Counted from the first letter of the stretch, positions 23,228 through 34,700 are shown. The stretch is DNA of 64,000 nucleotides from Arcuatula senhousia (GCA_963971305.1 OZ020309.1:9479001-9543000); one strand, 5' to 3'. Made by a program: numbers and translations. Notes: generated from the sequence alone by a model not told the origin.

Positions 23228-24912
23228 ATGGCAAGCTCTCGATCCTTAAAGAAAGGTCAAACACCGATAAATTGTCAACTTTGTGAAATAGAGAGAACAA
23301 TCGTGTTTAAATGCGTGGAATGTAATTTACTTTTATGTAGGAGTTGTATTAAACAACATTCTAAATTCAAAAACGCACAGTATCACAAACTTTTGGACAT
23401 AAAGGATATAGGAAGCCATAGAGTTGAGATAGACTTCCAGTGTATTCCTTGTGAGATCCATCTGGAACAAATGAGTTGCCTTTTCTGTAAATCATGTGAT
23501 ACCCTTACTTGTCCTCTCTGTATAGCAAACGTCCATAAAAAGCATGACCTGATAGAAATCATAGAAGCTTATACTATCAAACAAGACAGTCTGAAATCTG
23601 GAAAAAGTCAAGTTGAGGAAGACATTAAGCAAATAGTTTCAAAAGAAGCTCAGCTAGAAACCCTTAGTACCAACGAGAAAGCAAACATAGAGAATATCAA
23701 AGAGGATGTGAAATCCCACATGGATGGTCTTAAAAAATTAGTGGATGAACAAGGCACGAAAATTCTTGATGATTTAAGCCAAACTGAAAACAAACTAAAT
23801 GCAACAGTGCATAAAGATAGGAAAGATCTTACTAAAGCTAAAGAAGTTCTAAATAAAAAACTCATCGGTGCCGATGACTTACTTCAGACCATGAATGCCT
23901 CTAGGTTCTTTAAACACGCCAATTCTATGACCGCAAATTTAAAGCAAACAGATTTACCGAAAACGAAGTCAACATATCAATCTGCTGTAGGATTCGTTCC
24001 ACAGAAGCTGGCGAATATGGGAGAGATAAGGTTTAGTGATGTTACTCCATCTACCGAGGAGACAATTGATGCCTCTGTCATAAAGACATATACAACTGAT
24101 TTGTCGCGGATAAGCTGCATACTGCCTGACCAGAATGAAAAAGTATGGATCGGTAGTTACAACGACAGCAAGCTTTACCACGCGCAAATAAAGGACAAAC
24201 GATTTGATGTAATGAAAAAAGAAGTATACAGGTATTGGACATGGCGCGGTTATCTAAGAACAAAATTCTACTCTCTGTTTTTGAACAACGTCTCAAAGTT
24301 CTAGACAGGCCCACAAATGACGTGACAAACTCTGTCTTTAACGTCAAACCATTTATATCCATAGGAGTACACGTTACTAAAGATTTCAGAGTTATTATAG
24401 GAGCTGGAACCGAAGAAAGTAAGGCTGTGCTGGTTTTTGACGACAAAGGGAAGAAAGAGGCCGTTTATGAACAGGATCGTCATAAACAACCAATATTCGC
24501 GTTTCCAAGGAAACTTTCATGCACATCCGATGGACATATACATGTTGTGGATTATCATAATTATACAAATGATAAAGGAGGAACAGTTATTGTCCTTGAT
24601 AGAAATGGCGGCATAATCAACAGGTATACGGGAAATACCGAGATCAAGGAGAAGTTTCCTTTTCGACCATATGACATTGTGACGTCACCGACAGATCGTG
24701 TCATTGTAGCAGATCCTGACAGTCAAGCTCTACATATCCTGGATAATACAGGACAGTTACTGACATTCATCGACACCAGGCAGAAGGGAATTCTAGGTCC
24801 ATTATCACTAGCGCTCCTTGACAATAAACATTTACTAATAGGCTGCACACGTCCTAAAAGCAGTCGTTCAAATGATGCAAAACTTCACAAACTGAAAGTA
24901 TGTGGGGTATGA
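23228..24912 (+). pseudogene. B-box / coiled-coil / propeller TRIM-like gene, copy C (frameshift)
   Basis: The start is 'MASSRSLKKGQTPINCQLC'. In the first zinc finger the paralogues' 'VCKCVEC' reads 'VFKCVEC', so one zinc ligand is replaced by Phe. The second finger also has Ser where paralogues have Cys ('MSCLFCKSC'). The coiled coil and propeller start are intact. Near 24213 one G is missing relative to copies B and D in the context ATG(G)AAAAAAG, shifting the frame. The rest of the propeller continues in another frame from about 24235 to 24912. Two altered zinc ligands plus the shift suggest relaxed constraint. Confidence 0.75.
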
Positions 24913-25050
24913 AACTGTTAATTTTAGACAGAAAAAACAAGCTGAAATTTTATTTGAATACAGAAATACAATGTATGTTTCTGATTGTATTTATGAAGCA
25001 GGTTATTTGTATTGTAATTTATACGTCTTCCGTTTTTTTGCATGTAAGAA

Positions 25051-25170
25051 TTTATGTATGTATTCAATATAAATATCAATCTATACCTCTATATTTTTTT
25101 TTGTCTATAAACCCTATAGACAAAAAATATAGAGGTATAGATTGATATTTATATTGAATACATACATAAA
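25051..25170. repeat. Near-perfect 56-59 bp palindrome
   Basis: Arms 25051-25109 and 25115-25170 are inverted copies that differ mainly in the length of one T-run, with a 5-bp centre. The corresponding place in unit 1 (near 20030-20090) has only the right-hand sequence, so the left arm arose by inverted duplication after the units split. Confidence 0.8.
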
Positions 25171-26315
25171 TACTTACAAAAGTACAATATATCATGTATA
25201 TGTAAAGCTTGAATTATATAAGAACCAATGGGCCATTTGTAGGTTTGCAAATATAAAGACAAAATCAGTAGGTATAAAAGACAACGAAAAAAGGAAACAA
25301 GAAATCACAATTATAAAGGATGCAAAGAAGTACAAGTGGGACGTTTGTATATACCAAGGTTGACAAGACCACGAAAAAATCAGTATGCATATAAGACAAC
25401 ACCAAAATACGTCCAACACAACATTACTGCAATTAGGATCTCAACCCAGGTAAAATCAAAATTGAGATAAGCATGATAAGGTGCTTTCGTAAACAAGTAG
25501 TTGATGCTTTTTGTAATATAAACATACCTTGCTGCTTTATTAAAAAAAGGATTTGACTTCCAGTAACAAAAAGATTGACACTCCGTGAAAACTGAGCAAT
25601 ATATGGCTTTTATTGTGAGATAGGAGATGGAACTTACATGCAGGCTCGTAAAGAAGTTTGTTCCTCATATTTGGGATTTTTTTGTCTGATTTTTGAGATC
25701 CTCGGGGTTTAATATGCTTGAATTTTACCAATGAACCCCCAATTTTCTTTTGATTTTTCATACAAAATTATAAATGATTCTTGAGTTCAAGACCAATCCA
25801 GGTATAATTTTGAAAACAACAAAACTTCCGAACTCTTGTAATCAATCTCATAATGGTACACTTAATATGAGGCTGGTAAGTTTTTTGGGATGTCATACAT
25901 TTTAGAAAGCGTAAAGTTGCAAATCTGCAGCAACGCAAATGAAATGAAAACTTTAGAGAACCCCCTTTCCCACCAAAAATATAAATGCATAGAGCATTAA
26001 AACGAGCATATGGACCTACATTTTTTATTCTCATTTTTAACATTTGTCTATTGAAAACTGAGAGTCGTTGATCGTGACATTTAATATGTCACTCGGTCAA
26101 TAGTGGACAAAGAGAAATAACCCAATAAGACATAGGGCATAAATTATACTAATTTTTCACAAACTTAATTGAACAAAATGTTCAGCAAACTAATTCCGTC
26201 GAGAAGAAAATTTAAACTTATTCGGTCAAGAAGACGATTTAAAAACTTTGTAAAACATATTTATGGACAGAAAAGTAAAAAAAACATCATTGAGAGATTT
26301 CTTAATTACAAATTT

Positions 26316-26971
26316 CTAGGAAGTCTGCTTCATATTTAGATCTACATCTCGAAATTGACTCTCAAGGAAGACTTTCAACAAGGCTCTATGACAAACGTGA
26401 TGACTTCAACTTTCCAATCGTCAACTTCCCCTTCTTGTGTAGCAATATTCCGTCAGCTCCAGCTTATGGAGTTTACGTATCTCAATTGATTCGTTACTCC
26501 AGAGCGTGCGGGTCTTACATCGATTTCCTTAGCAGAGCGACACGTCTGACGCAAAAATTGCTCACACAGGGTTATGTTGCTCCTCGGTTGCTGTCTTCAC
26601 TCAAGAAATTTTACGGAAGACATCATGCACTTATAGACAAATATGGGATTTCGATCTCTCAGATGAGTGCAGATGTTGGTTTGTCATAGGGTTTTGTTTT
26701 GTCTTCCTTTACTGGATTTGACACGCTGAATGGACTATTGGCAACGCGACGGGTGTGCTATAGCAAGCAGGAACTACTTACTCTTCCGGAGCACCTGAGT
26801 TCACTCTTGTTTCGACTGGAGTTCGCGTTGTTGATTGATATTCAGTTGTTTTGTGTTTCCATGTTTTACGTGTTGTCTGTTTTTGTCCCGTTCTTGTTTG
26901 TGTTTACTGGTTTAGTCTCTGCCCTTTCGGACTTTTGACATTCGGATACCCCATTGGTACCTCTGCTTCTT
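26316..26971 (+). mobile_element. 5'-truncated Penelope-like (Naiad-type) fragment inserted in unit 2
   Basis: The paralogous site in unit 1 (about 21755) reads ACAAATTT-GTAATTC without interruption. Here a 656-bp fragment is inserted. It carries the RT C-terminus ('SRACGSYIDFLSRATRLTQK' to '...SADVGLS', ending at 26689) and the 3' tail to 'CCTCTGCTTCT'. At most one or two bases are duplicated at the junction. Confidence 0.75.
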
Positions 26972-28429
26972 GTAATTCTTAAGAAACAAAATTAAGCCCT
27001 CATTTGAAGACTTCTTTATTGTTTCATTCCTTTTAGGATTACATTTTCCGTGATTGACGAGCCGCCGATATCTAACATAGTTTTTTTCTGTGCTTATAAC
27101 CAAGTATTTGATTTCCAAAGAATCGAACTAAACGAATAAACGATGCAATAGCTACTTTTTAATCTTAAATTATAAACGTTTATTGAAATAAAGAATGAAG
27201 TCATTATAGTTGAACTGATCCATATGCTGGAAGTTAAAGGCTTTTATTTGTACAATTTCTAAGGGTGAGGAGTATGAAAAAAGGATTATAAAATGAATAT
27301 TAAACTTTGATCATAAATATTTGATAGGATAGGAAAATTTTTGAGCGCCACTGAAAATGGAAAATGTGGGTATTATTGCGGAACACTCTGACTTTGAATG
27401 TTGGGCACTCATTGCGGTCCACGAAGGGATTTATTACAGCCTAGAAGAGTGACATACGTTAGGTAAATATTTTCTGCGATCCAGGAGTGAATTCAGAAAT
27501 TTCTGAAAAAGTTCCCCTGCTAATTGTGTACACAAACCGAAAGGGCGGTAGGGGTTTCAGGCCTACCTTGCCAAGAATCCAGATGAAACTAATAAAGTTT
27601 TCCGAGAAAAGGAGGACGACCAAAACCCCGAAACCCCAATTTGGATCAACCACTACGTACCGCTTTGCTCAGGTTTCGAGCTGTATAAGACATGTCAACA
27701 CCTGTTAACAAGGGCTACATGTATCTTATTTTCTATTGCCAACCGATTCTTCACATGGGTGTAAATTTATGTATACGTTTCAGAATATTCCTAGATATAA
27801 GAAAAATATAAGCATGCATTAACCATTATGCAACGACCTAAAGTGGCCCAAAGAAAAAAGGGGCTACCATTAGATTGCATAATAAGACTCAGACAGCAAA
27901 TTGTTTATAAATTATATAGGCATGAATTTAATATTTATTTTAGAAGTATCTAAAATTCATACCAATTGGTTTCCAAAATGCTAGAATAAAGCAAAGATTT
28001 TCATATACAAAAACTTTTTGTTGGTCTTTGATGACCTTAGTTGTACAAAGGTGTTTTTAAATGCACAATGAACTCGGTGTAGTATCGTCTTTTTATCTCA
28101 CCAAATTAAAAACAAATCCTATCGATCAACACAATAAATGACTTTAGGATTTAAACTATTTTGAATAACCAAAGTTGAAATAAAGAAAAGAAATGGGCGG
28201 GGACAGATGAAGCAGGATGTAATATGGCGAAATTAAATTTATCTGTCAAGTATATTTTGATAATAAGTTAAACGTAAACGACTTTTAACGAGCATAAACT
28301 TGGACAGTTAGCTTTATCCACTGGCTTTATCATATGAGGAGCAAACGTTCTTTTATTATGGGTTGAACTTTATCATATCAAATGGACTTTGATAAAGGAC
28401 CGTGATTTTGTGAATATAAGCAAAATACA

Positions 28430-30112
28430 ATGGCAAGCTCTCGATCCTTAAAGAAAGGTCAAACACCGATAAATTGTCAACTTTGTGAAATAGAGAGGAC
28501 AATCGTTTGTAAATGCGTGGAATGTAATTTACTTTTATGTAGGAGCTGTATTAAACAACATTCTAAATTCAAAAACGCACAGTTTCACAAACTTTTGGAC
28601 ATTAAGGATATAGGAAGCCATAGAGATGAGATAGACTTCCAGTGTATTCCTTGTGAGATCCACCCAGAACAAATGTGTTGCCTTTTTTGTAAATCATGTG
28701 ATACCCTTACTTGTCCTCTCTGTATAGCAAAAGTACATAAAAAGCATGACCTGATAGAAATCAAAGAAGCTTATAATACCAAACAAGACAGTCTTAAATC
28801 TGGAAAAAGTCAAGTTGAGGAAGACATTAAGCAAATAGATTCAAAAGAAGATCAGCTAGAAACCCTTAGTACTAATGAGAAAGCAAACATAGAGAAAATC
28901 AAAGAGGATGTGAAAACCCATATGGATCGTCTAAAACAATTAGTGGATGAACAAGGCACAAAAATTCTTGATGATTTAAACCAGACTGGAAACAAACTAA
29001 ATGCAACAGTGCAAAAAGATATAAAAGATCTTACTAAAGCCAAAGAAGTTCTAAATCAAAAACTCATCGGTGCCGAAGACTTGCTTCAGACTGTGGATGC
29101 CTCAAGGTTCTTTAAACACGCCAAGTCTATGACCGCAAATTTAAAGCAAACAGATTTACCGAAAACGAACTCAACGTATCAATCTGTTGTAGAATTCGTT
29201 TCGCAGAAGCTGACGAATATAGGAGAGATAAGGTTTAGTGATGTTACTCCATCTACCGAGGAGACAATTGATGCCTCCATCATAGAGACATATACAACTG
29301 ATTTGTCGCGGATAGAATGCATACTGCCTGACCAGAATGACAAAGTATGGATCGGAAATTACAACGACAGCAAGCTTTACCACGCACAAATAAAGGACAA
29401 ACGATTTGATGCACTGGAAAAAAGAAGTATAAAGGTATGGGATATGGCGCGGTTATCTCAGAACAAAGTTCTACTCTCTGTTGCTGAACACCGTCTCAAA
29501 GTTCTAGACACACACACTAATGACGTGACAGACTCCGTCTTTAATGTCAACCCATTACATTCCATAGGAGTACACGTTACTGAAGACTGTAAAGTTATTA
29601 TAGGAGCGTGGTCCGACAAGAGGAATGCTGTGATAGCTTTTAATGACAAAGGGAAGAAAGAGGCCGTTTATGAACATGATCAATATCAACAACCTATCTT
29701 TACATATCCGAGGAAATTAACAAGTACCTGTAATGGACATATACATGTTGTGGATTACCTTATCATTGAAAATGGTAAAGGAACAATTATTGTCCTTGAA
29801 AGAAATGGCGGCATAATCAACAGGTATACGGGGAATGCCGAGATCAACAAAGAGTGTCCATTTAGACCATCCGACATACTGACGTCACCGACAGATCGTG
29901 TCATTGTAACAGATATTGACAGTCACGCTCTTCATTTCCTGGATAATACAGGACAGTTACTGACATTCATCGACATCAGGCAGAAGGGAATTCTAGGTCC
30001 ATACTCACTCGCTTTCCTTGACAATAAACATTTACTAATAGGCTGCACACGTCCTAAAAGCAGTCGTTCAAATGATGCAAAACTTCACAAACTGGAAGTA
30101 AGTGGACTCTGA
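28430..30112 (+). CDS. B-box / coiled-coil / propeller TRIM-like protein, copy D (intact)
   Basis: This is the only intact member of the family in the window: 560 residues, a single exon, with the start at the ATG conserved in all paralogues. It has no RING. The first B-box-type zinc finger (about residues 16-57) has 'CQLCEIERTIVCKCVECN' and 'LCRSCIKQHS'. The second (about 73-114) has 'CIPCEIHPEQMCCLFCKSC' and 'CPLCIAKVHKKHD'. A charged coiled coil follows (about 120-215). Residues 290-560 are blade-like repeats ('LPDQNDKVWIGNY', 'HIHVVDYLII', 'HFLDNTGQLLTFIDIR') suggesting an NHL-type or other beta-propeller. Related TRIM-like proteins are regulators or innate immune scaffolds; without a RING it is not expected to be a ubiquitin ligase by itself. 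Function here is inferred from family only. Confidence 0.85.
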   Translation: MASSRSLKKGQTPINCQLCEIERTIVCKCVECNLLLCRSCIKQHSKFKNAQFHKLLDIKDIGSHRDEIDFQCIPCEIHPEQMCCLFCKSCDTLTCPLCIAKVHKKHDLIEIKEAYNTKQDSLKSGKSQVEEDIKQIDSKEDQLETLSTNEKANIEKIKEDVKTHMDRLKQLVDEQGTKILDDLNQTGNKLNATVQKDIKDLTKAKEVLNQKLIGAEDLLQTVDASRFFKHAKSMTANLKQTDLPKTNSTYQSVVEFVSQKLTNIGEIRFSDVTPSTEETIDASIIETYTTDLSRIECILPDQNDKVWIGNYNDSKLYHAQIKDKRFDALEKRSIKVWDMARLSQNKVLLSVAEHRLKVLDTHTNDVTDSVFNVNPLHSIGVHVTEDCKVIIGAWSDKRNAVIAFNDKGKKEAVYEHDQYQQPIFTYPRKLTSTCNGHIHVVDYLIIENGKGTIIVLERNGGIINRYTGNAEINKECPFRPSDILTSPTDRVIVTDIDSHALHFLDNTGQLLTFIDIRQKGILGPYSLAFLDNKHLLIGCTRPKSSRSNDAKLHKLEVSGL

Positions 30113-30494
30113 AACTGGTGATTCCAGATAATGAAAACTAAACGTTTATGTGGAAACAAAAATACAATGTATACCGCTGACTGTATGTATGAAACAGATT
30201 ATTGTGTTGTAATTTTTATGTGTTTTTGCTGATGTTTATGGATCAAGAATATTTAGATATACTTTTTTTTTAAATAAACACATTATTCGGACAGCATATA
30301 GGATTACTAGAAATATATTTTTACTAAACAATAGCTTTCTGTGAAGTTTAGTAGTTTTGGCCAATCAATTTGATATATTTGACATTAATACGGTAACAAA
30401 CATAAATGAACACACAAGTGTATGATAAGCAAATATAAAGGACCAAAGGAACATTGGTATATTGTAAGTTTACAAAAATAAACACATATTCAAT

Positions 30495-31076
30495 ATGCTA
30501 ATGTATGATCTGCAACTGAATGATAATCAAAACTTCAAATGGATCTCTAGTATAAAATCTGTCTTTGACAATGCAGGTCTTGGATATATTTTTGCTAACC
30601 AAATCCAAGTAGAATTTTGTACACTGAAACCAATATTATTTGAGCGTCTTAGAGACCAGTTCATTCAGAAATGGTTCTCAGATATTGAAAAATCATCTAA
30701 AGGTCAATTGTACTCGTTATTCAAAACAAACTTTTGCTTTGAAAAATACTTATTAAGGTTAACTGAGTTTGGAAGAACTTGGATATCTAAACTGAGAACT
30801 TCCAACCTTAAGTTGCCAATAGAAACTGGGAGATGGTCAAACATTCCCAGAGAAGCAAGAGTTTGTACACTTTGTAGGGATGGAATCGGCGACGAATTCC
30901 ACTATTTATTTAAATGTCAAAGTGACTATGTTCAACAATTGCGACAACAACATATACCAAGGTACTATTGTATGAATCCAAATAAAAATAAGATGAGTGG
31001 CATGTTGTCTCTCTGTAATGTCAAGCTTCTAAACAACATAGCATCGTTTGTACATAAATTAAATTTGTTATTTTAA
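30495..31076 (+). pseudogene. LINE ORF2 C-terminal tail with zinc-binding motif
   Basis: The 193-codon open frame encodes the region that follows the RT in LINE ORF2 proteins. It shows 'RLTEFGRTWISKLRTSN', 'GRWSNIPREARVCTLC' and 'GDEFHYLFKC', forming a C-x2-C...H-x4-C zinc knuckle near residues 120-145. The RT and endonuclease are absent, so the copy is 5'-truncated. The 3' end near 31150-31190 has 'CAATAAAATCTAAAATCTGA'. The flanking sequence continues the spacer of the B-box units, so the LINE inserted into unit 3. Confidence 0.65.
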
Positions 31077-32577
31077 CTATACTGTCTGACTAGCTCATTC
31101 TGTCATTTGTAATATATGTTATTTTGTTGTATGTCCTCATGTTACACATGTATGTGTCTGAGTGTTTCAATAAAATCTAAAATCTGAATAAAAGACAACA
31201 CGAACAATGAAAACTGACCTGCACAAAAATACGTCCAAAACAACTAAACTGCAATTAGCAACTCGATGTCACCTCGACACATAGTAACATTATGTGCTCT
31301 GGAAGGGTAAGCTGTTCCCTTTTAGCTCACCTGGACCTTCGGTCCAGGTGAGCTATTGCCATCTCTTGGCTTCCGTCGTCGTCATCGTTAACGTTTCTTT
31401 GAAAATATTTTCCCCCGAAACGACTGAAGGGATTGCTTTGAATCTTTGCACACTTCATCTATGGGACGTCGTCTATGAACATTGCACAAATGATGACTGC
31501 CGTCCATACAACATGGCCGCCGTGACTAAAAATAGACCAGGGAGATCAGACTGCTGATTTGGCTTGTAAATCAAAAAGTATAAGAGATAGATGAAATCTG
31601 ATGCAACGTTACTGCTTCAGCATCAAAAGTTCTACAAAAGTCTCTATTGAGTCGAAGTTGTCAGATGACCCCTTATAGCAGTTACGACCCCTTAAAGGTG
31701 AAAAATAGCATTTTTTCATGTTTTTGGCCTATAGAATGGAAACTATTACAGATAGAGAAAAGTTGTTGCTTGCTTAAATGTTCAGTTCATTTGGCTCTAC
31801 AAAAGTCTTCATTGGTCAAAATTGTCAGATAACCCCTTATAGGGTTTACAGCCCCTAAAATAACGTTTTTTCATATCTTTGGCCTAATGAATGAATACTA
31901 TAGCAGATAGAGAAAAGCTGTTGCTTGCTTAAATGTTCAGTTCATTTGGCTCTACAAAAGTCTTCATTGGTCACAATTGTCAGATGACCCCTTATAGGGC
32001 TTAATAACTTTTTTTCATGTTTTTGGCTTAGTTAATGAAAACTATAGCAGATAGAGAGAAGCTGTTGCTTGCTTAAATGTTCAGCTCATAAAGCTCTACA
32101 AAAGTCTCCATAGGGTGGAAGTTGTCAGATGACCCCTTATAGGGGTAACGGTCCCTAAAATGACGTTTTTTCATGTTTTTGGCTTAGTGAATGAAAACTA
32201 TAGCAGATAGAGAAAAGCTGTTACTTGCTTAAATGTTCAGTTCATTTATCTCTACAAAAGTTTTCTAGGGTCAAAGTTGTCAGATGACCCCTTATAGGGG
32301 TTACGGCCCCTAAAATAACGTTTTTTTCAGGTCTTTGGCCTATAGAATGAAAACTATAGCAGATAGAGAAAAGCTGTTGCTTTCTTAAAAGTTCAGTTCA
32401 TTTAGCTGTACAAAAGTTTTCATAGGGTGGAAGTTGTCAGATGACCCCTTATAGGGGTTACGGTCCCTAAAATAACGTTTTTCATGATTTGGGCCTACGG
32501 CTACAGAATGAAACTATTGTGGATACTTGCTTAAATGTTCAGCTCATTTAGCGCTAGAAAAGTCTTTACATGGACAG

Positions 32578-34024
32578 ATAAATAAATAAATAAATAAATA
32601 AATAAGATGGGTCCTAGTTTCGCCTGTCTGTTTGTTGGGTATTTGGAAGAGAAAATGTTTTCTGAATACGTTGGTCCTGTTCCTGACCTATACAAACGAT
32701 ACATAGATGATGTTTTCGGTGTATCCTCTGATAGTGAAGATGATTTGAACTCGTTCATCAGCTTTGTCTCTTCCTATCACCCTGCCATTCAGTACACCTT
32801 TACAATCTCGCAAGAGAAACTCTCCTTCCTTGACTTGGAATGTAGCATCCTTAACGGCAAAATAGAAACGTCTGTATTCTATAAACCCACTGATGCACAC
32901 TGCTACCTGAACTACCAATCTTGTCATCCCCAGAGCTGCAAAAATGCCATTCCTAGGTCTCAATTTCTGAGACTTAAACGTATTTGCAGCAAAGAGGATG
33001 ATTTTAAAGTTCAAAGCAGCACTATGAAATCATTCTTTGTCAAAAGGGGATATCCAAACAACATCTTGGATAAAGCTATCGACTCAGTTTCCCGGGTGAC
33101 ACGATCCAAGGCTTTGGAGCCCAGGTCAAGACGCAAGAATGACCGTATACCTTTGGTACTTACATACCACCCTCATAACATCGTTATACGGAACATTCTG
33201 TTGCGCAATTTCAAGTCCATCGTCTTGAAGGACGAACACATGTCGACAGTGTTCGACTCGCCACCCCTGACTGCTTTTCGCAAAGGTAAGAGTTTGAGGC
33301 AACATCTTGTCTCCAGTTCATTTGACAAATCCAAGAGACGTCCTCGCTCTGACTTTTCAGGCACCAGGGGTTGTGGTCGATCAATCTGTGTCACATGTCC
33401 TTTTACCTGGGAGACTGAGGAGATAGTTGGCCCCTCCAACACCTTCAAGTTGAAGAACGGTTACACCTGCATCTCCGAAAACGTCATTTACGCTATCCGC
33501 TGTGCCAAGTGCCTTAAAATTTACGTAGGAGAAACTTGTCGTCGACTGGGTGACAGATTTGCTGAACACAGGAGAAGTGTTCTCAAATGCGACGACTGCC
33601 CAGTCGGCCAGCACTTTTCATTGCCAAACCATGGCGTCAAGGATATGCAGGTGACCGTTCTCCTTGAAACATGCACCGGCGAAAAACAAAGACAGTTCCT
33701 TGAGCAAAGAATAATAAACTTTTTAGGCACTTTTCAACCCTTTGGTATGAATGTAAAAAGACAGACCTTTTCTTAATATATATAAATTAGTCATCAAGTT
33801 CAGGATTAAAATACCACGTGATGTTCTTCGAGTCAGTTTTATGTCATTCTGTCCTCGTCAGTCGATGTGTGAACATCTTTCTACTTTTTAGCCCCTGAAG
33901 AAGGACTTTATGTCCGAAAATTTGGGCACTCTTGTTTTATTTGTTTTAAAGGTTTTATTTCTTTATATTTCTTATTTAGTTTTTACCTTTTAAATGTGGC
34001 TTCACCATCCATTTATTTATCAAT
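32578..34024 (+). mobile_element. 5'-truncated Penelope element with C-terminal GIY-YIG and 13-bp target duplication
   Basis: The copy lies between two identical 13-bp sequences TTTACATGGACAG (32565-32577 and 34025-34037). The left junction carries an (ATAA)n run and the right end has 'CCATTTATTTATCAA'. The duplication and truncation indicate target-primed insertion into the tandem-repeat element. Confidence 0.8.
32607..33776 (+). CDS. Penelope RT C-terminal half plus GIY-YIG endonuclease
   Basis: The 389-codon open frame starts inside the RT ('MGPSFACLFVGYLEEKMF'). It contains the catalytic 'YKRYIDDVFGV' (about residues 29-39), 'KLSFLDLECSI', a thumb region, a Cys-rich linker 'GCGRSICVTCPF' and then the GIY-YIG domain with 'YAIRCAKCLKIYVGETCRR' (about 295-313) and 'DRFAEHR'. 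This is the classical Penelope order, RT followed by endonuclease, unlike the other RT family in the window. The RT fingers and upstream regions are missing, so the protein cannot be fully active, but the remaining frame is uninterrupted, suggesting a fairly recent insertion. Confidence 0.8.
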   Translation: MGPSFACLFVGYLEEKMFSEYVGPVPDLYKRYIDDVFGVSSDSEDDLNSFISFVSSYHPAIQYTFTISQEKLSFLDLECSILNGKIETSVFYKPTDAHCYLNYQSCHPQSCKNAIPRSQFLRLKRICSKEDDFKVQSSTMKSFFVKRGYPNNILDKAIDSVSRVTRSKALEPRSRRKNDRIPLVLTYHPHNIVIRNILLRNFKSIVLKDEHMSTVFDSPPLTAFRKGKSLRQHLVSSSFDKSKRRPRSDFSGTRGCGRSICVTCPFTWETEEIVGPSNTFKLKNGYTCISENVIYAIRCAKCLKIYVGETCRRLGDRFAEHRRSVLKCDDCPVGQHFSLPNHGVKDMQVTVLLETCTGEKQRQFLEQRIINFLGTFQPFGMNVKRQTFS

Positions 34025-34088
34025 TTTACATGGACAGGGTTGACTCAAGGCCAGATGAGCGATTCAGGCTCCTGGGAGCCTCTTGTTA

Positions 34089-34700
34089 TGTAATAGAAAC
34101 ATATTATTGCATTGACAGAAAAGGCAAGTTGTTTTGAATTCCAAAGACAAAGTTGACAGAAAGCGGATGCTTCAAACTCAGTACAAATGTGTCGCTTAGT
34201 ATTACTCTAAAACTACTATAACAGGTTGGAGATCGAACTTTGGCTCTTAAGAATTAACAGTTCTACTAATATCTTTGATTATTTACATTGAGGCTAAAGT
34301 TCCAAATGACTCCTTTAGGCGTTTATCTGCGTTAATTTGAAAAATCACATTTTGCGTTATGGAATGAAAATTTTGCAGATAGAAAAAAATATGTTGCTTA
34401 TTATGGTTAATAAACAAAAATGGTGCTCTACAAACCCCCTTAACTTAAACCATTGTGTTATATGTTATCCTTTTAAAGATGAAAAATCATGTGCTGAAAG
34501 AACAAAGTCTATTTACGAAAAAGAAATAATATTCAATTTTGTTTGTCATGAAATTTCCGTCATTTAAAAAACTTGGTGGCTGATGTCAAACTGAAACATT
34601 ACGCACATTGTTAACAATTTTAGTAAATATGCTGTTTAGTTGAAACATCTATTTTTGTTTTAATAGACAATAACCCTTTTGACAACTTTCTCGTGTTTTT
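34089..34700. other. Intergenic, no gene recognised
   Basis: AT-rich sequence without a recognisable gene. A short block near 34280-34400 resembles a diverged copy of the preceding tandem unit ('CTGCGTTAATTTGAAAAATC', 'GGAATGAAAATTTTGCAGAT'). Confidence 0.35.

Larger units (their letters stand above)
17820..30480 (+). repeat. Tandem segmental duplication of a B-box gene unit (three copies)
   Basis: Unit 1 spans about 17820-22830, unit 2 about 22830-28010, and unit 3 about 28010-30480 and is shortened. Coding and non-coding parts align between units 1 and 2 (for example 'GGCTGGCAAGTTTTTTGGGA' near 20820 and its match near 25871). Differences are later insertions: 495 bp at 21092-21587 only in unit 1, a palindrome arm at 25051-25109 only in unit 2, and an RT fragment at 26316-26971 only in unit 2. 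Confidence 0.8.
31318..34088 (+). repeat. Tandem-repeat element bounded by a CTCACCTGGACC hairpin, with nested Penelope element
   Basis: It opens with the hairpin 'AGCTCACCTGGACC-TTC-GGTCCAGGTGAGCT'. About six copies of a 146-165 bp unit follow (31640-32550), each with 'TTGTCAGATGACCCCTTATAGGG' and 'CTATAGCAGATAGAGAAAAGCTGTTGCTTGCTTAAATG'-like blocks. The right part continues after the nested Penelope element at 34038-34088 ('GGCTCCTGGGAGCCTCTTG'). It is a non-coding repeat family. Confidence 0.65.

Noticed and set aside
25051..25170. Hairpin considered as a transcription terminator or ncRNA
   Set aside because: The genome is eukaryotic, and the paralogous unit shows that it arose by inverted duplication rather than as a conserved RNA.
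31318..32550. Regular repeats considered as a CRISPR array
   Set aside because: The unit is about 155 bp with no alternation of short repeats and unique spacers, and the context is an animal genome.
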